Shown here: piece after piece, positions 54,989 to 63,800 of the stretch
How positions within the stretch are numbered: the stretch's first letter is position 1
How the letters are laid out: every line of letters begins with the position of its first letter
Source of the DNA: Legionellaceae bacterium
GTDB taxonomy: Bacteria > Pseudomonadota > Gammaproteobacteria > Legionellales > Legionellaceae
DNA: 64,000 bases
Assembly (NCBI GenBank): GCA_030696305.1
Contig: JAUYSP010000040.1
Coordinates: forward strand, 1 to 64,000
Direction of reading: 5' to 3'
The notes under the pieces: model-generated
What the model was told of the DNA's origin: nothing
Seen by the model: the letters and a program-made list of their open reading frames with translations, nothing else
Database searches by the model: none
Translations under genes and position numbers: made by a program

Positions 54989-57406
54989 ATGATAGAAACC
55001 GGGTTAAACGAAAATACTTTGCAGGAAAAAGAGGAATTAAGCTTTGAGGCATTTAAAAGTATAATCGTTAATGATTATAAAATAGCTTTTGAAAGCAGGC
55101 AGGCGAGTCTTTTGGGCCGCAAGGAAGTTCTGACCGGTAAAGCCAAATTCGGGATCTTCGGTGATGGTAAAGAGGTAGCGCAACTGGCTATGGCAAAGGT
55201 ATTTATGGCCGGAGACTGGCGCTCGGGCTATTACCGGGATCAAACCTTTATGCTTGCCGCGGGCATGCTTACGATGCCTGAATTCTTTGCTCAGCTTTAT
55301 GCCAATACAGAGCCTGATGCAGACCCGGGTTCGGGAGGCAGACAGATGAATTGCCATTTTGCAAGCCGCCTTTTAAATGAAGATGGTACTTGGATGGATC
55401 TGACTAAAACCAAGAATTCATCTTCTGATATTTCGCCTACCGGCGGACAAATGGGTCGCCTTGTTGGTTTAGCACTGGCCTCCAAGCTATATAAAAACAA
55501 TCAGGATCTTGCTTACTTAAAGAGTTTCTCAGTAAATGGTAATGAGGTTGCTTTTGGAACCATAGGGAATGCTTCGACTTCAGAAGGTATTTTCTTTGAA
55601 GCCATCAATGCAGCCGGAGTACTGCAGATTCCAATGGCAATTTCTATATGGGATGATGCTTATGGTATTTCTGTCCCTGCCGAATATCAGACCACTAAAC
55701 AGGATATTTCTGAAATTCTGAAAGGATTTCAGCGCGATGATAAGGGTGAAGGGTATGAAATATTTAAAGTAAGGGGCTGGGACTATCCGGGTTTATGTGA
55801 GACTTATGAAAAGGCAATCAAAATTTGCCGGGAGCATCATATTCCGGTTATGATCCATGTTACTGAAATGACACAGCCTCAGGGGCATTCGACTTCAGGT
55901 TCACACGAACGCTATAAAAATAAGGATAGGATAGCCTGGGAAAATGAATACGATTGCATGTTGCAGATGCGGAAATGGATGATCGAATCAGCTATATCCT
56001 CAGAAGAGGAATTGAATGAGATCGAAGAAAATGCTAAAATATATATTCGCAATTGTCAGAAAAAGGCCTGGGCAGAGTTCAATGCTGGGATGAAATCTGA
56101 GCTCGAAATAGCTATTAAACTTGTTGAGGATACGCAGAAGCCTGAACTAATTCAAATAGCTAAGCAGCTTAAAATAAGTATAGACCCATCCCGTAAGGAT
56201 GTGATAGCAATGGTTAGAAATGCAATAAGATTATTGCGTAATGATCATTCAGAGCCTAAAAAAGCATTACAGGATTGGTATAGTGAACAACATGACCAGA
56301 TTTTTGACCGTTATAATTCCAAACTTTTTACAGGGTCAAAAGATTCTCCTTTAAACCTTGGCGGACTGAAACCTGAATATTCGGAAAGTTCAAAATTGGT
56401 TGATGGCCGGGAAATTCTGAATGCATGTTTTGATGCAAATTTCGCGCGTGATGCCCGTGTTCTTGCCTTTGGTGAGGATGTTGGAGCTATTGGGGATGTG
56501 AACCAGGGTTTTGCCGGTTTGCAGGCCAAATACGGTAAAAGGAGGATTACGGATACCGGTATCCGTGAAATGACCATTATTGGACAGGGAATAGGTTTAG
56601 CATTGCGTGGTTTAAGGCCCATTGCTGAAATACAATACCTGGACTATTTGCTGTTTGCATTAAATATTCTGAGTGATGATCTTGCAACGCTAAGTTACCG
56701 TACAAAAGGGAGACAAAAAGCGCCACTTATTGTCAGAACAAGAGGGCACCGTTTGGAAGGGATCTGGCATTCAGGTTCTCCAATGGGAGTGATTATCAAT
56801 TCTCTAAGGGGCGTGCATGTTTGTGTGCCCAGAAATATGACCCAGGCCGCAGGTATGTACAATACCCTCCTTCGTGGGGATGAGCCTGCTTTGGTTATTG
56901 AATGTCTTAACGGTTACCGACTGAAAGAAACTATGCCAGATAATGTTGGTGAATTCAGAGTGGAACTGGGTAAAGCAGAGATTATTCGTGAAGGAAAGGA
57001 TATCACCGTTATTTCATATGGTTCAACCTTGCGGGTTGTTGAACAGGCTGCTGAAGAACTTGAAAATTTAGGTATCGATGTGGAAATTGTAGACCCACAG
57101 ACCTTTTTGCCCTTTGATCTTGGCAATCTGTGCTCAGAATCTTTGAGAAAGACCAATAAATTGCTTGTTGTTGGTGAAGATGTTCCGGGAGGTTCATCTG
57201 CTTTTATTATGCAGCAGGTACTTGAGCGTCAAAATGGATATCAGTATTTAGACGGGCAACCCCATACCCTTACTGCCAAACCTCACCGTACCCCATATGG
57301 ATCGGATGGGGATTATTTCACTAAACCTTCTGTAGATGATGTGGTTGAAATGGTTTATGCAATGATGAACGACAGTTCCCCGGATAAGTTTCCAAAATTG
57401 TTTTAA
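54989..57406 (+). CDS. 2-oxoacid dehydrogenase E1, fused alpha and beta subunits
   Basis: 805 aa. The alpha half has GSGGRQMNCHFASRLLN, PTGGQMGRLVGLALASKLYK, FGTIGNASTSEGIFFEAINA (ThDP motif variant) and QPQGHSTSGSHERYK (phospholoop His/Ser). The beta half, from about residue 470, has RVLAFGEDVGAIGDVNQGFA, ITDTGIREMTIIGQGIGLAL and VVGEDVPGGSSAFIMQQVLE. Fusions of this kind occur in Bacteroidota as branched-chain or pyruvate dehydrogenase E1. A -7 element TATTTTTG (54965-54972) precedes it. Confidence 0.85.
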   Translation: MIETGLNENTLQEKEELSFEAFKSIIVNDYKIAFESRQASLLGRKEVLTGKAKFGIFGDGKEVAQLAMAKVFMAGDWRSGYYRDQTFMLAAGMLTMPEFFAQLYANTEPDADPGSGGRQMNCHFASRLLNEDGTWMDLTKTKNSSSDISPTGGQMGRLVGLALASKLYKNNQDLAYLKSFSVNGNEVAFGTIGNASTSEGIFFEAINAAGVLQIPMAISIWDDAYGISVPAEYQTTKQDISEILKGFQRDDKGEGYEIFKVRGWDYPGLCETYEKAIKICREHHIPVMIHVTEMTQPQGHSTSGSHERYKNKDRIAWENEYDCMLQMRKWMIESAISSEEELNEIEENAKIYIRNCQKKAWAEFNAGMKSELEIAIKLVEDTQKPELIQIAKQLKISIDPSRKDVIAMVRNAIRLLRNDHSEPKKALQDWYSEQHDQIFDRYNSKLFTGSKDSPLNLGGLKPEYSESSKLVDGREILNACFDANFARDARVLAFGEDVGAIGDVNQGFAGLQAKYGKRRITDTGIREMTIIGQGIGLALRGLRPIAEIQYLDYLLFALNILSDDLATLSYRTKGRQKAPLIVRTRGHRLEGIWHSGSPMGVIINSLRGVHVCVPRNMTQAAGMYNTLLRGDEPALVIECLNGYRLKETMPDNVGEFRVELGKAEIIREGKDITVISYGSTLRVVEQAAEELENLGIDVEIVDPQTFLPFDLGNLCSESLRKTNKLLVVGEDVPGGSSAFIMQQVLERQNGYQYLDGQPHTLTAKPHRTPYGSDGDYFTKPSVDDVVEMVYAMMNDSSPDKFPKLF

Positions 57407-57424
57407 GGGCTAAGAACAACATCG

Positions 57425-57569
57425 CGTCATTTCGACGAGCGAGCCAAAATTTTTGAATTCAGATGATTTTCAACGCGGGGAGAAATCTGTTGAATAAGGC
57501 TGTGCCATGAGTTCGAGATTTCACTTCGTGCCTGCCCGTCCGGTCAGGCAGGCCTCCTTCTAAATGACG
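57425..57569. repeat. REP/MITE-like intergenic repeat
   Basis: CGTCATTT (57425-57432) and AAATGACG (57562-57569) are terminal inverted repeats; inside lie GAGAAATCTGTTGAA and GAGATTTCACTTCGT and a palindrome GCCTGCC/GGCAGGC. This layout recurs in Bacteroidota genomes as an interspersed element between converging genes. It separates the E1 gene from aroC. Confidence 0.6.
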
Positions 57570-57575
57570 GGATCC

Positions 57576-58679
57576 CTATAGCCTGATCACCCTATTCCTC
57601 AACAAATGATCAGCCAGAACCAGTGCTGCCATAGCTTCAACAATCGCTACCGCACGGGGCACCACGCATGGATCATGCCTGCCCTTGCCCTGAACATTGG
57701 CTGCATTACCGGAAGAATCTAGGCTGGCCTGATTTTGCATGATGGTTGCGACCGGTTTGAATGCCACCCTGAAGGTAATATCCATTCCGTTTGATATTCC
57801 ACCCTGAATGCCACCTGAATAGTTAGTCAGTGTACTGAAAGTGCTATTTTCCTGTCCCTCGGAGGGAGCTACAAAAAGATCATTATGCTCAGAACCTCTC
57901 ATCTCAGAACCTGCAAATCCGGACCCGTAATCAAAGCCATGCACGGCATTGATACTTAGCATTGCTTTGCCTAAATCGGCATGCAGTTTGTCAAAAACAG
58001 GCTCTCCCAATCCAACCGGACAGTTTTTAACAATGCATGAAATTTTTCCACCTATAGTATCACCATCTTTTCTGACTCCATCGATCAAATCGATCATCTG
58101 ATTTGCTGTTGCCGGATCTGCGCAGCGCACAATATTACTTTCCCGGATTTCAAGCAGTTCTGGTATCGAATTTATAGAAAGGAGAGGTGCTTCGATCGTA
58201 CCTGCAGCAGAAACATGTGCAAATATTTCAATTCCTGATTGTTGCAATAAAAGTTTAGCAATTGCTCCCGCTGCAACCCTGGCTGCTGTTTCTCTTGCTG
58301 ATGATCTGCCACCACCGCGGTGATCACGGTGACCATATTTGGCATCGTAGGTATAATCAGCGTGTGAAGGACGATAGGCATCTTTGATATGTGAATAATC
58401 TTTTGAACGCTGATCTTCATTCGGGATGATCATTGCGATAGGAGTGCCGGTGGTTTTGCCCTCAAATACTCCGGACAGGATCTGTACGGTATCACTTTCC
58501 TTGCGTTGGGTTGTAATCTTTGATTGTCCGGGTTTACGCTTATCGAGCTCAGACTGGATGAAATCCATATCGACCACCAGATTAGAAGGACAGCCATCGA
58601 TAATCACACCAATAGCTTCACCATGTGATTCTCCAAAAGTTGTGATGCGGAATAGTTGACCGAATGAATTACCTGCCAT
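57576..58679 (-). CDS. aroC: Chorismate synthase
   Basis: 367 aa. [39 protein letters not shown]-like [57 protein letters not shown] and [20 protein letters not shown] are the full AroC signature. It forms chorismate from EPSP with reduced FMN, the last step of the shared aromatic pathway. It ends the pheA-aroA-aroC gene group, 127 bp after aroA. Confidence 0.95.
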   Translation of the reverse strand: MAGNSFGQLFRITTFGESHGEAIGVIIDGCPSNLVVDMDFIQSELDKRKPGQSKITTQRKESDTVQILSGVFEGKTTGTPIAMIIPNEDQRSKDYSHIKDAYRPSHADYTYDAKYGHRDHRGGGRSSARETAARVAAGAIAKLLLQQSGIEIFAHVSAAGTIEAPLLSINSIPELLEIRESNIVRCADPATANQMIDLIDGVRKDGDTIGGKISCIVKNCPVGLGEPVFDKLHADLGKAMLSINAVHGFDYGSGFAGSEMRGSEHNDLFVAPSEGQENSTFSTLTNYSGGIQGGISNGMDITFRVAFKPVATIMQNQASLDSSGNAANVQGKGRHDPCVVPRAVAIVEAMAALVLADHLLRNRVIRL

Positions 58680-58691
58680 TTTTGAGTTATT

Positions 58692-58726
58692 AGTATTGAG
58701 TATTGAGTATTAAGTATTGAGTATTA
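58692..58726. repeat. Five tandem heptamers AGTATT(G/A)
   Basis: AGTATTG, AGTATTG, AGTATTA, AGTATTG, AGTATTA in a row, in the aroA-aroC gap. A short slippage-prone repeat without obvious function. Confidence 0.8.
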
Positions 58727-58806
58727 ATTATTGTTATTAAAGATGAAAATTTGTTCTCTAATTTAGATTTCTTCATTGTCAATGGTCAACTATCAATTGT
58801 CAATTC

Positions 58807-60039
58807 TCAACTAATATTGAACCCTGCTATTTCAAGGTGTTTCCAGAAATCCGGATATGATTTTTCAACAACCAGATGATCTTCAATTTCAAGCTCGGGC
58901 ATAACTAAGGCTAGTGGTGCAAATGCCATGGCCATTCTATGATCGTCGTATGTTGCTATCTTGATTTTTTTATTCAGATCAAGCCCTGAGCAATCCAGCT
59001 TATAGGTTTGATTCTTTTCAATCAGTTTTACTCCGATCTTAACCAGTTCTGTCTGCAGGGCATTAACCCGGTCTGTTTCCTTGATTTTTAAAGTCTCCAA
59101 ACCGGTGAAGGTAGCATCATGTCCTAATGCAGCACAACAAACAATTACTGTCTGGGCCAGATCAGGGCATTCCTTAAAATCAAAGATCTTTCGTTCCAAT
59201 TTCTTTGCTTCCTTGAATAAATAGACACCACCATCTTTGAATTGTGAACTTATGCCAAAATTCGCCATGATCTCAGTAATCATACTGTCTCCTTGCAGAC
59301 TATAACCATTTAATCCCGGTAGGAAAAGACGGGCTTCTTCAGATAATGCCGCAATAGCATACCAGTAAGAGGCCGCACTCCAGTCGGGCTCCACATTGAT
59401 TACAGACTTATTGAAAGCTTGCTTTTCAATGCTGATCACATTTTCTTTCCAGGTATGTCTGATGCCAGCTTGTTCCATCATGGCCAGGGTCATCTGAACG
59501 TATGGTTTTGAGGTTAATTCCCCCTCAATCACCAGATTCAAGCCCTGTTCTAATTTTGGAGCAATCAGCAATAAAGCAGAGATATACTGACTGCTGATAT
59601 TGCCTTTAATACTCACTTGATTCGTTTTTTGCTGAAGCGGGCCCTTGATTTTTAAAGGCGGGAATCCTTCTTTATCTGCATATTGAATATCAGCGCCGAG
59701 TGTTCTTAAAGCATCAACCAGAATTCCGACAGGACGCTGTTTCATGCGCTCAGATCCGGTTAAAAATACTTCTGTTTTCTGTAAAGAGTAAAATGCAGTT
59801 AAAAAACGCATTGCAGTGCCTGCCGGGCCGATATCAACCAATTTTGGTGTATCAGCCTTGAGGATATTATCTAAAGTTACAGTATCAGCAGCTTCAGAAA
59901 TATTTTCCACCTGAACAGCACCATCACTCAGTGCCTGCATGATCAATGCGCGGTTACACTCGCTTTTTGATCCTGTCAGAGGAATAGTGCAGTCCAGTTT
60001 TTTAGTTGCTGTTGATATTATTATGCTTGCTGAACCCAT
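58807..60039 (-). CDS. aroA: 3-phosphoshikimate 1-carboxyvinyltransferase (EPSP synthase)
   Basis: 410 aa. IPLTGSKSECNRALIMQALS, DIGPAGTAMRFLTAF, GSERMKQRPVGILVDALRTL, GNISSQYISALLLIAPKL, EPDWSAASYWYAIAAL and DHRMAMAFAPLAL are the EPSP synthase motifs in order. It joins shikimate-3-phosphate and PEP. Two bases separate it from the DAHP synthase gene, so they are co-transcribed. Confidence 0.95.
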   Translation of the reverse strand: MGSASIIISTATKKLDCTIPLTGSKSECNRALIMQALSDGAVQVENISEAADTVTLDNILKADTPKLVDIGPAGTAMRFLTAFYSLQKTEVFLTGSERMKQRPVGILVDALRTLGADIQYADKEGFPPLKIKGPLQQKTNQVSIKGNISSQYISALLLIAPKLEQGLNLVIEGELTSKPYVQMTLAMMEQAGIRHTWKENVISIEKQAFNKSVINVEPDWSAASYWYAIAALSEEARLFLPGLNGYSLQGDSMITEIMANFGISSQFKDGGVYLFKEAKKLERKIFDFKECPDLAQTVIVCCAALGHDATFTGLETLKIKETDRVNALQTELVKIGVKLIEKNQTYKLDCSGLDLNKKIKIATYDDHRMAMAFAPLALVMPELEIEDHLVVEKSYPDFWKHLEIAGFNIS

Positions 60040-60041
60040 TG

Positions 60042-61145
60042 TTATTCAACATTCACTTTATCGTTCATGATTTCAGTTTGCTTACGGATAGATTCGCTGT
60101 GTATCAATTCCAAAAGTTTGCCTGTAAAGTTAAGATCCAGCTTTAAAGCCTTTGCAAATGCACTGCGTTTGTTCATGATTTGATCCCAACGGTTTACCTG
60201 AAGGATAGTTACTCCGTTATCACGTTTGAATTCACCAATTTTCTGAACAACCTGCATTCGTTCGGCTATTTTCTGAATGATCTGGTCATCAATTTTGTCA
60301 ATACTGCTTCGTAAATCAGCCAGTTTATCAGTAAATTCTTTGTCTTTACTTTCCGGCTTACGCAATGTAAGCAGTTCCATTAATTCTGATAAAGCCGCCG
60401 GCGTTAACTGTTGTTTGGCATCGGTCCATGCAACAGAAGGATCCAGGTGCGATTCGATCATTAATCCCTGCATATCCAAATCAAGGGCTTTTTGAGCAAC
60501 ATATTGAATTAATTCTCGGTTTCCGCAAATATGGCTTGGGTCATTGATGATCGGAAGATCAGGACATAAAGTTTTTAGCTGAATGGCTAGTTCCCACATG
60601 GGTTCATTTCTGAATGCGGTTTTTTCATAAGAGGAGAAACCTCTGTGAATAGCTGCAAGTTTGGTTATTCCAGCATTATTGATACGCTCCAATGCTCCTG
60701 CCCATAATTGAATATCAGGATTGACCGGGTTTTTAACCATTACCGGAATATCAACACCTTTAAGAGCATCGGCAATTTCCTGTACTGTAAAAGGATTAAC
60801 TGTTGAACGTGCGCCTACCCAAAGAATATCAACTCCTGATGCCAGAGCCTCTTCCACATGTTTTGCATTGGCTACCTCTACGGCTATAGGTAAGCCGGTT
60901 TCTTCCTTGGCTCTTTTTAACCAGGTTAAGCCAATACTTCCAATACCTTCAAACTCTCCGGGACGGGTACGCGGTTTCCAGATTCCTGCTCTTAGAACAG
61001 AAACCTTTCCAGTTTTTGCCAGTAAATGTGCGGTAGCCATCAGCTGATCTTCTGTTTCAGCACTACATGGCCCTGCAATCAATAAAGGCTCATTTTTTGT
61101 TTTTACCCAGGTATTTAAGGGCTGTAAATTTAAATTTAATTTCAT
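60042..61145 (-). CDS. DAHP synthase-chorismate mutase fusion
   Basis: 367 aa. The N-terminal 260 residues form a KDO8P-type DAHP synthase: LLIAGPCSAETEDQLMATA, VLRAGIWKPRTRPGEFEG, KNPVNPDIQLWAGALERI and NDPSHICGNRELIQ. The C-terminal 90 residues are an AroQ chorismate mutase: LADLRSSIDKIDDQIIQKIA and RMQVVQKIGEFKRDNG. The fusion lets prephenate inhibit the first pathway step in many Bacteroidota. First and branch-point reactions are thus in one protein, downstream of pheA. Confidence 0.9.
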   Translation of the reverse strand: MKLNLNLQPLNTWVKTKNEPLLIAGPCSAETEDQLMATAHLLAKTGKVSVLRAGIWKPRTRPGEFEGIGSIGLTWLKRAKEETGLPIAVEVANAKHVEEALASGVDILWVGARSTVNPFTVQEIADALKGVDIPVMVKNPVNPDIQLWAGALERINNAGITKLAAIHRGFSSYEKTAFRNEPMWELAIQLKTLCPDLPIINDPSHICGNRELIQYVAQKALDLDMQGLMIESHLDPSVAWTDAKQQLTPAALSELMELLTLRKPESKDKEFTDKLADLRSSIDKIDDQIIQKIAERMQVVQKIGEFKRDNGVTILQVNRWDQIMNKRSAFAKALKLDLNFTGKLLELIHSESIRKQTEIMNDKVNVE

Positions 61146-61224
61146 CGTTTTAGTTTTGTCCGGAACTAGCCGGGAATTGATTTTAGTGTCGTTTTTAATT
61201 GTTATTTGCTTTTTTCTTTTCAGG

Positions 61225-62052
61225 TTAAACTTTATCGTTTTTTAAGTATTCACCCATAATTGTAAAGTTAATCGTGTGTTTCAAAACCTGACGGATTGCT
61301 GAATCATAATCGGCCTGGTTTTTCCATTCTATATCTACATAAAAATTGTATTCATTTCGTTTTCCAAGGACAGGCATCGACTGAATTTTGCTCAGATTAA
61401 TCTTGTGGGATGCAAAGATGTTCAGCACGTCGGCCAGGGACCCAACGGAGTTTCCAACCTGAAAACTCAGTGAAGCTTTATTGACTTCAACATTTTCGAG
61501 TGGTTTATTTGCAAGGATCAGAAATCGTGTATAGTTTTTCTTATTCGATTCAATCCTTCTTTCCATGACCTCCAGATCATATAGTTTAGCAGCCAGCAGA
61601 TTGGCAATAGCTACTGTATCAGTTAGGTTTTCTTCTCTGATTTTCTTGGCACATGCTGCGGTATCACTGCTTTCAACTACTTGTAAATGAGGAAATTCTT
61701 CAAAAAAATCGCTGCACTGACGGATGGCTATCGGATGCGACTGTACATACTTCACATCCTCGAATTTTACACCTGGGAGTGCAAGCAAATGAAGTTGTAT
61801 TGCTAGATATACCTCACCGACAATTGAGAAGTTGTATTCCCTGAGCAGGGTATAATTGGGCAGAAGACTTCCGGCAATTGAATTTTCAATAGCCATGACC
61901 ACATAATCTGCCTGCTTATTTTTCAAAACCTCACAGGTTTTTTTAAATGATTCGCATTCAATTGTATCGATATCAGTTCCGAAGAATTTAAATGCTGCCT
62001 CTTCGTGAAATGATGCCCGAATTCCCTGAATTGCTACTCGTTTTTTTTGCAT
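61225..62052 (-). CDS. pheA: Prephenate dehydratase with ACT domain
   Basis: 275 aa. VAIQGIRASFHEEAAFKFFG, ADYVVMAIENSIAGSLLPNY, VQSHPIAIRQCSDFFEEFP and NKKNYTRFLILANKPLENVE (catalytic T-R-F) make the dehydratase; residues 192-275 are an ACT domain that binds Phe. It makes phenylpyruvate from prephenate. An attenuator with a Tyr/Phe-rich leader precedes it. No tyrA (prephenate dehydrogenase) is seen in the window. Confidence 0.95.
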   Translation of the reverse strand: MQKKRVAIQGIRASFHEEAAFKFFGTDIDTIECESFKKTCEVLKNKQADYVVMAIENSIAGSLLPNYTLLREYNFSIVGEVYLAIQLHLLALPGVKFEDVKYVQSHPIAIRQCSDFFEEFPHLQVVESSDTAACAKKIREENLTDTVAIANLLAAKLYDLEVMERRIESNKKNYTRFLILANKPLENVEVNKASLSFQVGNSVGSLADVLNIFASHKINLSKIQSMPVLGKRNEYNFYVDIEWKNQADYDSAIRQVLKHTINFTIMGEYLKNDKV

Positions 62053-62064
62053 TTGATTTTAAAT

Positions 62065-62098
62065 AAAAAAAGTCCCTGCTTGTAGGCAGGGACTTTTT
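62065..62098 (-). terminator. Attenuator terminator before pheA
   Basis: On the minus strand AAAAAGTCCCTGC pairs with GCAGGGACTTTTT (GTCCCTGC/GCAGGGAC at 62072-62079 and 62086-62093 on the plus strand), followed by a T-run. It lies 20 bp downstream of the leader peptide and 13 bp before the pheA start. Confidence 0.85.
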
Positions 62099-62118
62099 GC
62101 TAATTTCTATATTAAGAT

Positions 62119-62190
62119 CTATTGCATATTTTCCCCGCTCTTACCTGGATAGTAAAAATAAGCGAAGTAATATGTAGTTGAATTTTTCAT
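62119..62190 (-). CDS. pheA leader peptide (attenuation), 23 aa
   Basis: The peptide reads MKNSTTYYFAYFYYPGKSGE then NMQ. Residues 7-14 are YYFAYFYY, seven aromatic codons of eight, the mark of Phe/Tyr attenuation. The AGCGGGGA of the Lys-Ser-Gly-Glu codons (62132-62138 core) can pair with TCCCTGC of the terminator's 5' arm to form an antiterminator. A ribosome stalled at the aromatic run would free this segment and let transcription enter pheA; a ribosome reaching the stop would hide it. Confidence 0.8.
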   Translation of the reverse strand: MKNSTTYYFAYFYYPGKSGENMQ

Positions 62191-62202
62191 CCTTATGTTT
62201 TC

Positions 62203-62232
62203 CAAATGTAGCACAAAATTTAATTCTGTCAA
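62203..62232 (-). promoter_or_regulatory. Promoter of the pheA leader
   Basis: On the minus strand TTG (62232-62230) and TACATTTG (62210-62203) have a 19-nt spacer, a consensus Bacteroidota promoter. Transcription would start near 62197, a few bases before the leader ATG at 62190. Confidence 0.7.
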
Positions 62233-62465
62233 TAGAAAAAAAAATATTTTTTTAAGAAAATGGATTTTTGACCGGATTGGTATTGGGTATAAAATCAATA
62301 ATTTCTGAATTCTGAATGTCGATTTACGAATTTACCTGGGCGTTATACCGGTTAAATTTGTCAATCGCGTATCTATCAAGTGAAGGCGAAATCAACTTTC
62401 TAGTCGCCTATGTGATTTCAAGTCGTGTAATATTTACGAAATCTAATTCCGCTCGTTTAGGTGAT

Positions 62466-63521
62466 TTAACAAGTAGAGTAATAATCCAAACTCTCAAATA
62501 TCTCTTCTTCTGTGCAATAAATGTCGTATCCGCATTTTCCAATTTCACTCAATAAAGAGAAACTTATCTGGCCGGCATTGTTCTTTTTATCATTCTTCAT
62601 AATCTCCAGAAGGTCAGCATAGCTGGCTTTATTTAATTTATAAGCAGGGTAAATGTTCTGGATAGCTTTTACAATTTCAGAAAGCTCTTCTTTTTTTAGT
62701 CCGTTTTTCTTTTCAGAAAGGAAGGCTTCGCAAATGAAACCGATCGCAATTGCTTCGCCATGCAATAATGGACTTTTATCGTGTTTCAAAGAGTAACTTT
62801 CAATAGCATGGCCAATCGTATGTCCGTAATTCAGAATTTTTCTTAATCCTTTTTCAAATGGATCTGTAATGACAACTTCATTTTTAATTTCAATGGAACG
62901 GTAGATAATTTCATCACTGATATCCTTTGGAGCAATTCCCTTTAATTTTTTGAACAGGGAAGCATCGTAAATGAGTCCGTGTTTAATTACTTCAGCATAT
63001 CCCGAACGAAGTTCCCTGTCACTTAATGTCTTCAGGAAAGGGGTATGGATAAAGACCGCCTTTGGCTGGGTAAAGGTGCCGATGATGTTCTTTACATTTT
63101 CCATATCAACACCGGTTTTGCCGCCAACTGAAGCATCAACCTGTGATAAAAGTGTAGTAGGTACCTGCACAAAATCTATCCCCCGCTTAAAGGTAGAAGC
63201 TGCAAAACCACCCATATCGGTGATCACCCCACCACCAAGGTTAATCATGATACTGTTGCGGTCGGCTCCAAAGTCCAGCAACATTCTCCAGATACCGATG
63301 CAAAAATCAATATTTTTATTTTCTTCACCCGGAGTAACTTCAATCAGGTCAAATTCAATGGATCCTAATGCTTCCTGCAGTGCCGGCAGGCAATGGATCT
63401 CTGTATTACTATCAACCAGAACAAAAACCTTACTGTATTTATTTTTATTTAAAAATGCAGCTAATTCCTGCAGACTGTTCTCAAAAAAAACGGGATAACT
63501 TATACTCTCAATCGGTTTCAT
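62466..63521 (-). CDS. aroB: 3-dehydroquinate synthase
   Basis: 351 aa. VFVLVDSNTEIHCLPALQEA, EENKNIDFCIGIWRMLL, NLGGGVITDMGGFAASTFKR, DFVQVPTTLLSQVDASVGGK-T-G and ILNYGHTIGHAIESY are the AroB NAD- and metal-binding motifs. It converts DAHP to 3-dehydroquinate, step two of the pathway. It overlaps the S4-domain gene upstream by 4 bp. Confidence 0.95.
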   Translation of the reverse strand: MKPIESISYPVFFENSLQELAAFLNKNKYSKVFVLVDSNTEIHCLPALQEALGSIEFDLIEVTPGEENKNIDFCIGIWRMLLDFGADRNSIMINLGGGVITDMGGFAASTFKRGIDFVQVPTTLLSQVDASVGGKTGVDMENVKNIIGTFTQPKAVFIHTPFLKTLSDRELRSGYAEVIKHGLIYDASLFKKLKGIAPKDISDEIIYRSIEIKNEVVITDPFEKGLRKILNYGHTIGHAIESYSLKHDKSPLLHGEAIAIGFICEAFLSEKKNGLKKEELSEIVKAIQNIYPAYKLNKASYADLLEIMKNDKKNNAGQISFSLLSEIGKCGYDIYCTEEEIFESLDYYSTC

Positions 63522-63724
63522 TTAACTTTTATTTTTTGTCCTTTGAATTCAATAATATCACCACTTCTCACTTTCAGGCGTTTGCGTAGATCCACTTCTC
63601 CGTTATACTTAACTAGTCCCGCCTCTACCACAATTTGTGCCTCTCCTCCGCTTTGGACCAGGTTCATCGCCTTCAGCAGCTGGATCATCGGAATGAATTC
63701 CCCTTCTAATTTAAATTCGAGCAT
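63518..63724 (-). CDS. S4-domain RNA-binding protein (YbcJ/RlbA-like)
   Basis: 68 aa: EFIPMIQLLKAMNLVQSGGE, AQIVVEAGLVKYNGEVDLRK and RLKVRSGDIIEF. This is a stand-alone S4 domain, which binds RNA, often rRNA. Coupled to aroB by an ATGA overlap. Specific target unknown. Confidence 0.8.
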   Translation of the reverse strand: MLEFKLEGEFIPMIQLLKAMNLVQSGGEAQIVVEAGLVKYNGEVDLRKRLKVRSGDIIEFKGQKIKVK

Positions 63725-63749
63725 GTAGCAAACTTACAAATTTTAGCTT

Positions 63750-63782
63750 TTGTATGTTAATATCTCAATATTTCTACCTTTG
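63750..63782 (+). promoter_or_regulatory. Promoter of the proline dehydrogenase gene
   Basis: TTTTG ending at 63752 and TACCTTTG at 63775-63782 form a -33/-7 pair with a 22-nt spacer, divergent from the S4 gene. Confidence 0.5.
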
Positions 63783-63800
63783 TGCAATAAACCAATTGTT

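Noticed and set aside
57425-57569. Insertion sequence
   Set aside because: Terminal inverted repeats are present but there is no transposase frame and the element is only 145 bp; REP/MITE-like repeat is the better name.
62316-62555. 79-aa plus-strand gene between the pheA promoter and aroB
   Set aside because: It overlaps the aroB 3' end for 90 bp, has no promoter or leader and no recognisable protein pattern.
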